DNA of 64,000 nucleotides from Oxytricha trifallax (GCA_000711775.1 ARYC01000573.1:1-64000), one strand, 5' to 3'. Counted from the stretch's first letter, positions 26,121 to 39,077 are shown. Program-made: numbers and translations. Notes: generated by a model from the sequence alone, not told the origin.

Positions 26121-27533
26121 ATAAAGATGAAGAATAGGAAGAAATACATAAAAAAATAATTCATTGCCAATTCACTCATCAATAAAACAATTATAGATAA
26201 ACGAACCAAAAATTTGAAATATAAAGTCTTTAGTAAAACATAAATTGTTTAAGAAAGATAAAGCAAGGTAAATAAATGAAAGTTTTAATGACAATAAATT
26301 TATCAATTTATCAACACATTATTTTTATATGTAAACATATAATTTACTATAAGTTTATTTTCTAATAATATAAAAATGATTTTATAAATGAAGTTCAAGA
26401 TCTTTATTCCTTTTAAATCTCATTTACAAAATAGATTACATCATTTTGTTCCATTTAATTTAATAATTTTTCTTAGTTGCTAAGATAAAATTTTAAAAAT
26501 AGAGTTTTTCCAATCACTATAATTATAATGAAATAAAGAGTTTTTCTAAATAAGCTTTTTAATATAATTATCATTGATAATCTCAAATAAATAAATAAAA
26601 AATATTCAATATTCTACATTCTGATTTTCAGTTTAAATGTAAGAAATCTCAAAGTTATTCATTATATTACTAAAATTCTTATCTCAATTTAAGATTAATA
26701 TTTAATTTACTTTTTGAGTTAGAACCTCAATTCAATTTAACATATTCAAGTATATAATTTTAGATAAATTTGCTAAAGTTATATGTAAAAGCATATTAAT
26801 TATTTTCTTTTATCATTTCTTTGAGATAATTCCTCTAAAAATTTTATAATAAATAATTTCCCAATTTTATTAATATATGTTAGTTATTATTGCGCTTGTG
26901 CATTACATTTAGTACCTACTTTTTATTATAAATCAGATAAATTTGTATTTGTTTTTTTATATAATAAAACTTTAAGTTAAATCTTGATTCAAAGCATTCA
27001 ATCAGAAATATGAAGAATAGTTTTTAAATATTAGAATCAGTAAGTTATTTTAAGTCATAGCTTGATTAAAAATATTAAATAAAATATTAATTGGAATTTA
27101 TTCGCTTTATAAATATTGATATTAAAATATTTAATGCTAAAGTAGTATATATTAATTATTATTATGAAGCTTGATAAATAACCTCTATTATTTCCCTCTT
27201 TTAAATAAATTAACAAATTCGTTTAAATTCCTCAAATATCAACCAAGATCAATAGTGTACTTATAGTTAATCCATTTTATCTCCACTTGAATTATAAAAT
27301 ATATATTTCTTTGAGTTATTCAGTGAATCTTGGTATGTTTAAGAGTAAGAATATTTTAAATCTTATTATTTTATATTTCATTTGTTTGCATGTCAAATGA
27401 TTAACCTTAATAAAAACAGTAAGATGTTTAATTAAATATCTGTAGAAATGACTTCTTTACTTAAAATTTGTTTTTTAAGTTTTATCTTTATTAATTTATC
27501 TACACTTACTGATGAACCCCATTTAATTTTTTA

Positions 27534-29574
27534 TTTAATTAATTATACATTTATTAAAAATTTCTCGGCTTTTATACTCCTGAAAGAAAAGTAAAAACAG
27601 CATAGCATATATAAATATATGTATCCAATCTAAAATATTTAGAAATTAGAAAATTTAATTGGAAATATATTTTGAAATTATAAAATCTTTTTGGTGATAA
27701 ATGATTAAGTCTTTTAATATAAAATTTAATTTGTTTTATTAATTTTCTAAAATTATAATTTATTACCTTTTAATTTCAAATATTACATGTCCTCGTTGAA
27801 CTTCCTGCAGGCCAAGTTGCCACTCTCACTTATCTTCAGCATGGGCACTCCCTTCAGGTTCTTCAAGATGTTCAATAAATTTTATTTATGATTCAATAAA
27901 TATATAGAAATCAAATTAAATGATAAACTATAAATAAAGTATTAATACAGCATTAATTAAAATTAATTTTATTAAAGAAATTAACCAATAATTCTATTTA
28001 TTAAAATCCAGATTCTCTGAATAATACTATCCATATAAAACCTAGTGATATTTTAGTATCATACTATTACCCTGTTGTACTATCATTTTTAGCTAATTCG
28101 ATGTTTGTTTATTTTTTTATTAGAGCGAATCTGGTTCTTCTTTTGAAGCCTTGCTTACTTATTTTCATGTATGTGAATTATATTAATTTGTTATGAGTTA
28201 ATTGCTATTTTTATATATTCCTTTCAATTAGCAAGTAATATATATATACCGATGAAAGTTTGAAATTTTGCCCAAATTATTATGAGAATGACTTTAATTT
28301 TTTTAATTGATCATTCAGATTGAAATTTAAGCATAAAAATAACTTGAGTAAATTTTTCTTTAAAAGTACTACCTCAATCATTTCATTAATTATATTCCAA
28401 CATTTTTTATTTAATTTGAAATTAACTATGAACCAAATAACTTATAATATTTTACTATCTTAAAAGACTTATTTGCTCTAATTTAATATAAAAAAGGTAA
28501 TTTTTTATGACTTAAAATACTAAAATCCGTATTTATATATATAATCTAATTTTCTTTGTCTAGATTAACCCTGGTAATAATTAGCATTATTTGAAGCAAA
28601 TTTTAATAAAAATAAACAAACTATCCCTATAGTTTATAGCTTAAATTATTACGATCCATAAAAATATTGCTTTTTAATAAATCTCCCTTTAAATATTAAG
28701 AATATCAATTGTTTGTTGGTAAAAGGGTAAATTCTTCTGATTTGTTTTGACCATTTATTATGTACATTTCATTAAACATTTTATCTTATATAATTTAAGA
28801 TTTCAAATTCATTATTCTTTTGATTTTTTGACCCATTAATTTATAGTAAAATGTTAACATCCCCCATTTTAATACTAAACTAAAGAACATTTTTTTGAGT
28901 TATCTTTTTAAAGAAATTATAAATATCTTTTTGATTATAATCTTCTTAAAATACTTCTCTATTGAATTTATAGATGCATACCCTATTTTAAACAAATATT
29001 GTTTTTGATTCGGTTATCATAATGATTCCTATTTAATTATTTATTAGTACAAGCTGTTGAATATTATGTGAGAAATGTCATCTAAATCAATTAATCAAGA
29101 TTCTAATTATAACAAGAAAAAAACCTTTAATTAAATATTTTTCTTATTTTTCAAGTATAAATTAATTTTAATATAATTAATTTTTTCTTAATTTCATAAA
29201 TAAAATAATATGTGGTAATTAATCTAAATATATTCATGATCAATTTAATAATATAAATTTAATTTATTCAATACCCTAATTCTATTTGAAACAATATCAA
29301 TAACTTTCCATTATATCACCCTTTATTTAATTCAATGTTAAATAAATTTATTTATTTTTTGTTTGCAATTACATTGCTTTAAGAAAAAGCTTAATGTTTA
29401 TAGCATAAAAGAAACTCTTCAGTAAATTTATAATTAATTGATATGACTGATGATTGTTTATCATTAACTGTTAAATTATTGTAATATTTTTTAGTAAATA
29501 TTGTAATTTAATTAAGTTGTTTGTACCAGTTAATTATATTTAATAGAGTATAGTTTCGATTCTTATTATTTTTT
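27534..29574 (+). repeat. Array unit 7 (short)
   Basis: Box at 27534-27580, one of the most diverged copies (CTCGGCTTTTATACTCC). It contains the CAP-like piece at 27786-27875. The remaining 1.7 kb is AT-rich; if the CAP reading is right it acts as an internal eliminated sequence between the two MDSs. Confidence 0.5.
27786..27875 (-). CDS. Probable second MDS of a CAP/SCP-domain gene
   Basis: A GC-rich island of about 90 bp. Read on the - strand it gives ILKNLKGVPMLKISESGNLA followed by CRKFNEDM. This resembles the early part of ciliate CAP (CRISP/SCP) domains, where a segment of the form AIxFLKxQKPVPxLKWS...LAxAARDH follows the N-terminal helix. It sits on the same strand as, and 1.85 kb downstream of, the start-codon piece at 29722-29959. 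The pieces could meet at a short shared CATC, which would keep the frame, but a further small MDS may lie between. The island's edges are judged only from base composition. Confidence 0.5.
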
Positions 29575-29721
29575 AATTTATTAATTATAACTATACTCAA
29601 ATTTTCTCAGCTTATATACTCATTTTTAAATCTTTAGAAATCTTATTATTTTAAAAAATTAAGACAATTTTATTATTTATCTTAATTTTATTTGTTTAAA
29701 AATTATTTTTATTATAATTTA

Positions 29722-29959
29722 GATTGATGACAAGTTCTATATTGGCACCAGTGTAATGTTAATTATTTTTAGCTTTCTCTATGAATGGCAGGATATACTC
29801 AGGGTCTGCCCTGACCAAGCACATAGTCTTGAATAGCATCATTTCAAATTCATTTTCAAATTTAGAACTATCTATCTCTGGAAGTTTGAGCAAGCGCCAA
29901 CGCTCATTCACATTTAGTTGCTTTTTAGCACTGGAGTCATTTGAAAATTTACAACCCAT
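29722..29959 (-). CDS. First MDS of a CAP/SCP-domain protein gene
   Basis: ATG at 29959-29957 on the - strand. The frame reads MGCKFSNDSSAKKQLN, then KFENEFEMMLFKTMCLVRAD, then PEYILPFIEKAKNN, passes a TAA read as Gln at 29761-29759 and continues QHYTGANIELVI to about 29722, where AT-only DNA begins. A segment of the form FxxxMLxxxNxxRxDPxxYxPxIE is typical of the first helix of CAP (CRISP/SCP) domains. The MGCxxS start could be an N-myristoylation signal, which would place the protein at a membrane (inference). The sequence left of 29722 is IES-like and carries array box 8. The piece at 27786-27875 probably continues the gene; the rest is not found with confidence. Confidence 0.6.
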
Positions 29960-30241
29960 TAAAGTATTCTCGAATTATTATTAATAATATATATTATATA
30001 TTACAAAAAAAAGCAAAATATTAATTTATTTTGTAATTTCAAGGAATATTAGAAATACATGAAGTGTAATAAATATAATTTTTAATTAAAAATATAGTGT
30101 AATAGCCAATATTAGGCATAAATATTGAAATTAAAAGTTTTTAGATGTTTAATTAATATTAAAAATATGGAATTAAGTTATAAAAGCAATTTTAAAAAGA
30201 TCCTGTAATCGACTTTTTAATATATTTTGGTTAATAATATT

Positions 30242-30933
30242 AAATTTTTGGCTAGACTGACAAACACTCACCCCCCTAAGGTGTACTTTTGAAATTATAA
30301 TCTGATAGAACTCGATCTCCTGAACAAAGTTTTCTTGAGAACTAGTCATAAGCGGATAATAGTTTTTGAAATAATCCACTTCCTAAGTCAAAAAATTATA
30401 TATAAAATGATCAAATTTGGCAATTAAAATTTTTAGACAAATATCTATAAAAAACTTAAATTTTCCACATAATGATATTTTTTCTGTCATTTAATTATTT
30501 ATTCATGATATAGATCAACAATTTTTCCTCATATTAAATTCTAAGCAAATTTATGGGTTTAAAAATCAGAACATTAAAATTTAGGTTAATATTAGATATT
30601 ATTTAAAGATTTTTAAACCCATAAATTTGCTTAGAATTTAATATGAGGAAAAATTGTTGATCTATATCATGAATAAATAATTAAATGACAGAAAAAATAT
30701 CATTATGTGGAAAATTTAAGTTTTTTATAGATATTTGTCTAAAAATTTTAATTGCCAAATTTGATCATTTTATATATAATTTTTTGACTTAGGAAGTGGA
30801 TTTTCTCAAAAATTATTATCCGCTTATGACTAGTTCTCAAGAAAACTTTGTTCAGGAGATCGAGTTCTATCAAAATATAATTACAAAAGTACAACTTAGG
30901 GGGGTGAGTGTTTGTCACTCTAGCGAAATTTTT
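30242..30933. mobile_element. Foldback element F3 with 8-bp target duplication
   Basis: Element 30250-30925 (676 bp) is a long inverted repeat centred near 30588. The tips are GGCTAGACTGACAAACACTC and a near-exact inverse, followed by a CCCCCC run. AAATTTTT flanks both sides (30242-30249 and 30926-30933). The arms share TCTGATAGA and the AATAGTTTTTGA...AAGTCAA series with F1 and F2, so it is an older or distinct subfamily of the same group. Open frames in the arms mirror each other and look like palindrome shadows. Confidence 0.85.
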
Positions 30934-31519
30934 TAATTTAAAAATGTTTTGGATTATAATTATCATTATTAAAAGCTTTATTGAAAAATTAATATAGGGT
31001 ATTATGCCCAATATTATATTTTATAATCAAAATTTTAAATTAAATATTAATAAGCCTGGATATTGGACTAAATATTAATTACAAAAAATTTAAACACAAT
31101 TATTTGTAACTCAACTGATAATTTAGATTAGTTTGTTTGTTCTTAGTTTTGAATAATTTTTAGAGATAAGAAAACATCCAGTTGAATAATTCATACATTT
31201 TATATCGATCGCCACAATGAATTTTGGTTAATCATCTAGCTATATCATTGTTTGTGCAAATTTAAATTGATAATAAAAAAGGTTTTCGGTAATAAAGAGT
31301 AAGTATTTGACTGTTACATAAAAATTGTGATAAGTTTTTATTAAGTTTTTGATTGTCAAAATGAATTAATAATGGACTTCTTCAAATTTAAATAGGATTA
31401 GCCTTAAAATCAAGAGTCTTTCCTAATTATAAAAATTTTCGTATATAAAATTTATTAGATTTAAAAAGGAAAAACAGAATTATAATAATAATTATAATCT
31501 AAAGTTATTTGAAATTAAT

Positions 31520-31980
31520 TTCCGGGCTTAAGCCAGCCAGATAGTTATTAATTTTACTTCACCCTTTAGACTTTCCAAATTTTAATCAACCTTACCCTGT
31601 AGATACAAGGAAGTCATTTCGGGCATTTGGCTAATTCTAATATGCCACCACAATGGTTTCAAGGGTAACACGCTGGAACTCTCTGTGTGTTCTAGCAGTC
31701 TTTTGCACTACTGAAAGAATTTTTCATGATTAACTTTATTAATGAGTGGTTTATATTCAAGTAAAACCTCTTCTCAGTAAATATTTTTGTTTGACTTTAC
31801 TGATGGGGAAATCCCTAGATATACTCTGCTAAAAATTTTCTTATGCAATACTATTTCTTATTTTTCATCAGAAAATTGAGTCCAATCTGAAAATCCATTC
31901 AGTCAAAACTCAAAACCCAATAATGAGTTTTTTATGTGTTTTTATTGAAATGGGTTATGCTGGAAATAAGGGTTTCTTTA
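31520..31980 (-). pseudogene. Decayed - strand gene piece, unrecognised
   Basis: A GC-richer stretch whose - strand has one long frame broken by two TGA codons (31905-31903 and 31776-31774). Between and after them it reads WTQFSDEKQEIVLHKKIFSR, EEVLLEYKPLINKVNHEKFF, SVLPLKPLWWHIRISQMPEM and SLYLQGKVDQNLESLKGEVK. The composition is strongly protein-like, with a normal share of charged residues. The + strand is also open but much less so in composition. It lies downstream, on the same strand, of the ORFs at 32258-32578 and 32889-33044, and may be the 3' part of one gene. No family identified. Confidence 0.4.
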
Positions 31981-32257
31981 GGGTGATAAAATTTTGCTTA
32001 CTATTAGTATTTCAATTTATTTATATATTGTGTCAGTGATTCAATTTAAATTTTTTGTTCAACTATAGAAATTTATAAAAATTGATATTATTTACTATTA
32101 TATCTTTGAAGTTTTATTAATCTTAAATTTTTTATATGGTTTGTTTAGTTTTATCATAATAGTTCAATCTCTTCCAAATTTCATTTTCCATTTTTGAAAT
32201 TGCTTATTTTCATTATATAATTGCTCTTAATATATTTTTTTTTAATTTTTTCTCAGG

Positions 32258-32578
32258 TCATTAAGATTAAATTATAATTTAATTGGGACTATAATCATTT
32301 TTTATTTAAAATTAAAGTGCTCCATTCGTATTGAACTTAATGACGCCCTCCTAATTTAAAGTATAGTAAGAGATTTTCCAATCGAATTTTTGATTCATTA
32401 GGGTATTTTTAATGAAACTTAATGTTTGTAAAACCATATATAGAACTTGTTTACAACTTAAAATATCCTTATCCATTAAAGAAGTTCTAATTTCCATACT
32501 ATAAGATATCTTTCTGTTTAATTGATGCTATTCATTAAGTGATTCTGGAAGATACATTATTTTTAGATTTATCAACAT
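32258..32578 (-). pseudogene. Decayed ORF, weak histidine-kinase resemblance
   Basis: The ATG at 32578-32576 opens 106 codons to a TGA at 32260-32258, with TAG and TAA as Gln. Segments read KISYSMEIRTSLMDKDILSC, VLQTLSFIKNTLMNQKFDWK and FQIKNDYSPNQ. The order ISxxMExRTSL, then a helix ending FIKNTLMNQKF, then IKND.SP resembles the HisKA dimerisation domain and following linker of ciliate hybrid histidine kinases, but the phospho-histidine is not evident. This is a weak, by-eye match. The surrounding sequence is AT-rich, as in a gene decaying into its background. Confidence 0.35.
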
Positions 32579-32888
32579 TTATGCTAGTTTTAGCTCAACT
32601 AATGGATAAATAATTATTTATTAAATATCTCATTTCTTAAATATTTAGAATTTTAATATTCTCTTTTTTAAGAAATTAATAAAATCGTAAAAAATACTCT
32701 GATAACGATTTGATAACTCTATATTTAAATCATAAAGTAAAAGTAACTAATTAAACCTTAATTTTTTAATAATTTTTGCTTAATTGTTAAAATTAATAAT
32801 GATTAAAATATTTTGTGTCTCAATTATGACTTATAAAAATGATCGTTTATGAAAAAGTTATAAAGCAATGAATGTAATATTGTAAAAT

Positions 32889-33044
32889 TCAACATTTCCT
32901 TAGAAAGTTCTAAAAAATATATCTAACCATATTTGAGCATACATTATGAAAGAACAAATATCTTTAAAAATCTTTTTTATTTATAATCAGCATGAAAATG
33001 ATACTTCGTAACCCAAAGAAAGCCTAATCACCAACATTAACCAT
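32889..33044 (-). pseudogene. Short hydrophobic ORF beside a telomere-like end
   Basis: The ATG at 33044-33042 starts 51 codons (MVNVGDQAFFGLRSIIFMLI...) ending at TGA 32891-32889. It begins only about 40 bp inside the telomere-like tract, reading away from it. It could be the N-terminal membrane part of the same decayed gene as the two downstream pieces. The evidence is weak: no family match, and short TGA-free frames are common here. Confidence 0.25.
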
Positions 33045-33051
33045 ATCAATG

Positions 33052-33091
33052 AAAACACTGATAAATTTCTATAAGGGGTTTTGGGGTTTAA
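33052..33091 (+). mobile_element. Telomere-like end (TBE terminal repeat or captured telomere)
   Basis: GGGGTTTTGGGG (33075-33086) followed by TTTAA. Just inside, GATAAATTTCTATAA resembles TATAAACCTCACTAA inside the tip at 790, which favours a TBE terminal repeat. It is followed on the right by a GC-richer block, as at 807-1312. Confidence 0.55.
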
Positions 33092-33290
33092 GTCTGTCTT
33101 TTAACTCCTACCTTATCTTCTATGGTCTCTACCCGTAGGTTGCAAGTATAGGTGAATCATTTAGTTTTAACTCAACTTAAATGATTAACGGTCCATTATT
33201 TAATTTGTGTAGTCTCCCCTGTACCTTGTTTGACGTAATCTGAGGAGGTTCTCAGATCAGGGAATTATCTCGTAAAAGTCGAGTGTATTC
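33092..33290. other. GC-richer block right of the telomere-like end
   Basis: About 200 bp of clearly higher GC content (includes CTCCCCTGTACC and GAGGAGGTTCTCAGATCAGG), ending abruptly in AT-rich DNA. No open frame of note and no tRNA fold seen. I could not align it with the block at 807-1312 by eye. Confidence 0.4.
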
Positions 33291-33663
33291 ACATAAATTT
33301 TACTATAATTACAGATTTTTGTAAAAATATAAATATATATATATATTTTTAATATTCTCTATACATTCTAAATATAGCCATCTTTTATCATTTATCAATT
33401 AAATAGTATTATTTTTGCTTATTAGTCATTATTAATGAGATATTATGTTCATAAATATCGCCAAACAATTAATTTCTTGTGTAATTGTAATATATATAAT
33501 TTTTTTAAGTAATATTTTTAGAGGTTTAATAATTTTATTTTATAATACCTTAAATTTTTATTTTTTTATTTTCTTTTCAATTTATTATTTGTTTTTACAC
33601 TATATTTTAAATAATTAATTAAGAATTGTAATTATAATAACAATGTTTAAAAATTGCCCCTTT

Positions 33664-36600
33664 TAATTTTTAATTATCAATTTTATATTTATATATATTT
33701 CTCAGCTTATAAAATCATGAATAAGAACGTTTATATATACTTTGATTCAAAGTATATATAAATTAAATAAATAAAATTCCTAAATTATGATTAAATGATT
33801 AACAGTTATTAATAATAATAAATTGTCTTTATATAAATAAAAAGAAATTTTCTTAAATTGTTAAACTTTTTGGAAATTAAATTGTCTATCTCTCTATTAT
33901 ATCTTTTCAATCATTGCTCTTTTTTCAAAATATAAAAAAGATTTTCAGTTAAAAATATAAAGTACGAATAGGGAGAATATTGAATTTATTAAATTATTTA
34001 AGAAGTATATTTATCTAATTATATTTAATTTATGTTTTTCTCTTATTACAAAGCATTTTATTTATTAATGTGTAGTCATAATTATCATTCTATTAATATT
34101 TTGATTTTGATTTTCCCTTGCTTGTTAAATAATTTATTTTTCATCTAAGTAATTATTTATCACATTTATTATATTTAGTTTTTTATACCTGGTATTAAGA
34201 ATTTGAAAATCTATTAATAAATATCTCCCATGGCAAACACAAAAGTGCCCTATCTTTAAAGTTAATAATAATAATATTTATAAAAATCTAAATTTATAAT
34301 TTTAAATGATTTGATAATTTATTTAAATATAGAAAAAAAACTCACAAAATTATTAATTTTGGGAAATTGCATTAACATTTGATAATAAATTCAATTAACA
34401 TATTATTCAATAATATTATTTTAAGAAGATTTTTTAATTAACAAATATTGGCTTATTTGGTTAAGAGAAAGTTATTAAGCCTTTTTTAATTACCGCCACT
34501 AAGAGAAATTAATTTTTTCGTTAATTTTCAATTTCTTCTTTGTGATAGTCAATTAATCACAAATTATTTGAATTTTCATTAAATTATGGCATTCAAGTTT
34601 AATTATAATTTAAGTTACAATTTTTAGATATTTTCTCTGTAATTTCTTTGTTTTATTCAAATATTTAATAACAATATTATCATGATAAAGTTTCAATGCT
34701 GTCTTAAGAATTACAGAGGATCTTCTAATTTATAAAATTAAAATTTTAAGTTTTGTTTCATCCCTTTTGTATAATAATAGCTATTTGTAGATGAATATTA
34801 AATTGTAAAACCTTTTTTTCTATTTTAATCAGTTTAGATTTTATTAGTTATTTCAATATTGACCATTTAGTAATTAAAAGTTTGTTATTTTAATTGAATA
34901 CAAAGAGTTTTTATTCAAAAAAAGAATTATTATCATAGCTATATTCAAATTCTTCTAATCAATTAATAAATTGATACATAAAATACAAAATTTTTATTAA
35001 ATACTAAATGTACATAATTATAAAATTTCATGCAAAGGTATTCAAACCCATTATTTGGAATAGATGAGTTGAATAGTTCCCCTGATTACTATATTCATTA
35101 CTTATTTCGCAGAAATAATATTACTAATTTTTTTATAAAAAAATAATTAACAATAATTTTTAGAATTTTTTTATTAGAATAAATAAAAGTATTTTATCAT
35201 TTTTATATTAATATTTTGATTCTTTTTCAATGAGACTTAGAATTTGATAAAAAGATTTCTTATGAGTAAAGTTTCTCATTGACATCCTGTATTTTTTGTC
35301 AGTTTAAATGATCTTATTTTATCCCTCAAGAAAGCAATTTTTAATCGCTATGTATTTTACATAATAATTGTAATTCATACTCTAGACTCTCTTAGTATTT
35401 TTAATTATTATTGTGTTAATTTATGCTTTTTTAATTAATCTAACTTAAAGTTGAATGATTGCACCTTTTCTGATAATTATAAAATATTGTTTAAAATTTA
35501 GATATTTACATTTATTACATAGTTATAAAGAATGATATTTTGATAATCAAATAGAAGTAAGGAGTATCTTCTAGTTATATAATTTTATATTTATAAATTT
35601 TCCTGTTTATTAATTTATTAATTTCCTGTATTCATTGTATTTGAATTAGTGTATTTATTTTAAGAAAATATATCATTTTTATGTTCCTTTCAATTTCTGA
35701 CCTTTATTAATATAAATTTAGATTATACTTTATTTCAACAATCTTTAGTAGATTCATGATATAAATTAATAAATCATTTTTTAGATAAACAATTATGAAT
35801 AGAAACTATAATTCAAAACAGGACGTTTTAAAATCTTATTTTAAATCATAGGATTAAATTAAATTATGGAAACATTATACTATCTTTAATATATTATATC
35901 TACTACATTAATTTTTCAATAATAATTATTTTAAAATGATCTCAATCTTTTACTGAGCAATTAAAATAAATTTAAGAATTATATTTTATACCTTTTAATA
36001 TGATTTCTTACTAAAAAATAAGCAATTTTGATTGTTTATATTAAGTGTTTCTCCTTAAATTATTAATTTTATATTGTTTTAATAATTTTTATATAAGGTC
36101 TCTATTTTTTGTCAGTTATCATTAATATAAAAACAAATAAAAATTTCGCATTTTTATGAGCAAGCAATAAAATATTTTTTATATGAAAGGAATAAAGGTT
36201 TTATCCAAAATATAAATTTAATAATTTATGGACTGGTGAGACTTTCATTATTATATTTGTAACAAATTGATTTTATTTATATTTCTCTCATTAATTAAAG
36301 AATAATATAATATTTTAATTGTTTATAGTGATTAGTGTTGGTATTATTTCTTGATAAATCTTTATTTACTATCATATCATGTTTATTTGACCCAAATTTT
36401 TATCATAATAATTCAATAACCAATATGATTAAGGACCAGGTTAATAAAAGGATATTGTAATTATATTTAAAAAATAAAATAATTAAGATAAAATAAGACT
36501 AATCGTCCTAATCTAAAGTTTTTTAATTTATTATAAATATTTATATTTATCAATAGTCAATGCATTTTAAAGAATTGAATAATTAAATTAAACTTGACCC

Positions 36601-37716
36601 ATTCATAAATTAATATTTTTAATTTGTAATCAATTATTACTATAAAATTTATTTATATAATAAATTTTCATTAATAAAAAGTATAATTCATAGAGATCGA
36701 ACTATATAACAAATATTTATCAATATTAAGGTTTAATATTTTCCCTTTTTTAAAATAGTAAAAATAAATCTATTCTATTAAACTCCGTAAGAAAATTTAA
36801 ACTAAATTTCTAATATCTATCTAAACCACTAATTAGCTATATTTCTAATTAGTTACAGGTTTTTTTTAGCAATTCTTCTTCAATTAATAATTATTTCATC
36901 ATATTATTCATTAAATTGCAAATGAAATAATAATTAATATTTAAATATAATCATAAATATTTTTTTATTTTTGATTAAAGACAAGATATCAAGGTAATCC
37001 TGATCTCTCAATATTAATTCAATCCTACTATTTAAGTTTAAAAATTAGGTTTGCTAATTCAAACCCAATCACAATATAAATCTAAATAATTTATCTTAAT
37101 TAAATTTGTTTTTTCCTTCCTATTAATAAAGATTCTCTGCTAATTAAATAAATTCATAATTACTACCCTAATTTTATTGTTGTCATAGAGTTATTCCCAC
37201 TTTATATTAACACTTAAAAATAATGTCAATCAAGTTCATCTAAGTCTTTTTTCCCTTTAATTTAATTATAAAATTTATTTCAAAATTTCGGTATATTTTA
37301 ATCTAATGATTTTGATATTTGTTATTATATGGAATAATAATTGAATGCCCTTTTATAATAATAATCTTTCGATGGTATTGTTTGGATGATACCTCTTTTA
37401 ATAGACTTTACAATACCCTTTTAAAATCTGTCCTCCTATTAATAGCCTATTTCATATATACTTATGATTGAAATTCATTTCTATTTCAATTATCTTTAAA
37501 AAAGTTGACTCAATACTTAAATTAAAAAGACTAAATTTTTCTTCAAAAATAATCCCGCTATAATTTGTAAATAAATTTTGATTATCATAATATCTTATAT
37601 TTATTGAGTGAAAAAACCTTATTATTAAAAAATTTTTATTATTTATTTATAATCTTTATTAATTTCGTGTTGTAATTATTTATAATATATTGTTAGTAAC
37701 TCTCTTTTAATTATTA
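33664..37716 (+). repeat. Array unit 9
   Basis: Box at 33664-33720 is the most diverged copy (CTCAGCTTATAAAATC). A short perfect hairpin follows at 33731. The rest of the 4 kb is AT-rich with no gene recognised. Confidence 0.5.
33731..33761. repeat. Short perfect hairpin
   Basis: TTATATATACTTTGA and its exact complement are separated by one base, directly after the box of unit 9. Confidence 0.85.
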
Positions 37717-38179
37717 ATTAATTAATTATAACTTCATATAAATTTGCTCAGCTTATATAGTCATAAATCAATAAATTCAATAATATAATATACAAAAATA
37801 TTTATTGATTAATATATTATATCTATAGAATTTTAAATTACAAATTTTATAAAACTAAAGTAGTAAACCTTAAGAAAGATAAATTATTCAATTCTTTATA
37901 CAATCCAGGATCACTTAAATTTGTCTTTTTAAATACAAAATTTCTAAATATTTTAATAAGGATTCATAAGAATTGTTTTTGAGTAAATTTGATGTTTATT
38001 AATTTAATACAAATAAAATGAAAATCAATAAATATATCTCTAGTACTATTAACTGGAAAACTAAAACATAAATTCTTAAACTCTTATTTGGAGACTAAGA
38101 TCTAATGAATGCTAAACAAACTAATTTTATTTATAAATAACTAGAGAAATTGTTTGGGTTTCATATAAAAATAATTTAA

Positions 38180-39077
38180 AAAATCTGCATTAATCCTCTA
38201 GACTTATCTGTTTAACGTAAAAAGTACAATAAAAAACTTTGAACTTTACGATTGACCATTTAAACTATTTGGTAAACCAACATACATTGATGGAACTTAA
38301 ATTATACTCAATTGCAGATAGGGCTAAAATATTCCATCGCAAATTTTCCTATACAAAGATATCTACTTCTAGTTTAAGAAATTTATATCTCTCAAATGGA
38401 GTGAAATACAAAAAATTAAAATCGTCTTATAGGATTTCCGATTCCAAAATGACATAAATTAAGATTTCTTAGCTTCAATCGTACCCTATTCTATGTACAG
38501 CATTATAACAGAAGAAAAATATTATTTATTTGGATGAAACTATTTTCAAGGCTCATGCAATAACATTAAGAGCTTGGGCAGAACCTTATCAAAAAATTAA
38601 GAGGTTTAAAAAGGAGGCCTTAATATTAAAACTCTGGCTGCTTTAGTTTTTATCTCTGGACAATAGGGACTGTTAGGGTACGTTATTAAAGAGAAATTAA
38701 TTAAAATACTTGACCTAATTTCAGGACTTGAAATTATTGAAACTTAATTCAAGGGTAAATAATCAATTCTTTTATGGACAATTTGCGTGCTCATCATAAT
38801 AGGGCTTTTAAACAATAAATTGAGGGCAATGGGTGGATCTATGTATTTAATTCCCCTTACTCCTCAGAGTTTAACTGTATTGAGGAAATTTTTTTCTAGA
38901 GTCAAACTTTATTATAAAAAGGACGTAATTGGAAGAAACTTTAATTTCACAAATAACATGCAATATTAAATAGTGAGGGACGCAATTTTAAGTATAAAGT
39001 AAGGTGACTTCCTTAAAATTGAGAAAAGGCGCATAATTAAAATGCAAAGATAAGTCGACCTATTAGAAGAAGATTGA
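38180..39077 (+). pseudogene. TBE-type transposase (42-kDa-ORF-like), broken
   Basis: A DDE transposase of the Tc1/mariner-IS630 superfamily. In order it shows a helix-turn-helix part (SIADRAKIFHRKFSY, STSSLRNLYLSNGVKYKK), the first catalytic Asp in NIIYLDETIFKAHA, the second in FMDNLRAHHNRAF, and the Glu in NSPYSSEFNCIEEIF. There are 34 residues between the second Asp and the Glu, so DD34E. The C-terminus reads KQGDFLKIEKRRIIK and ends at TGA 39075-39077. TAA and TAG are used as Gln. Three frame changes are evident (near 38615, 38768 and 39000), so it is a pseudogene, or the breaks are unprocessed germline interruptions. No clear start codon is seen. It is convergent with the ORF at 39130-40800. 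Confidence 0.8.

Larger units (their letters stand above)
21416..27533 (+). repeat. Array unit 6 (long)
   Basis: Box at 21416-21468. At 6.1 kb this is among the longest intervals; subtracting H3 leaves about 5.0 kb, so one box may have been lost. It contains foldback H3 close to the box and a GC-richer island near 26.0-26.1 kb. The remainder is AT-rich and featureless. Confidence 0.5.
29575..33663 (+). repeat. Array unit 8
   Basis: Box at 29575-29622, 100 bp to the left of the CAP-like first MDS. It contains foldback F3 and the decayed gene with telomere-like end (31.5-33.1 kb). The remaining DNA (30926-31480, 33291-33663) is AT-rich with no gene seen. Confidence 0.5.

Noticed and set aside
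26015-26822. A + strand frame free of TGA for about 270 codons
   Set aside because: With TGA as the only stop and about 80 percent AT, many such runs are expected by chance across six frames. The translation is dominated by I, N, K, Q and F and shows no motif.
30173-31011. Mirrored open frames in both arms of F3
   Set aside because: The two peptides are the two arms of the palindrome read in turn; no coding bias is evident.
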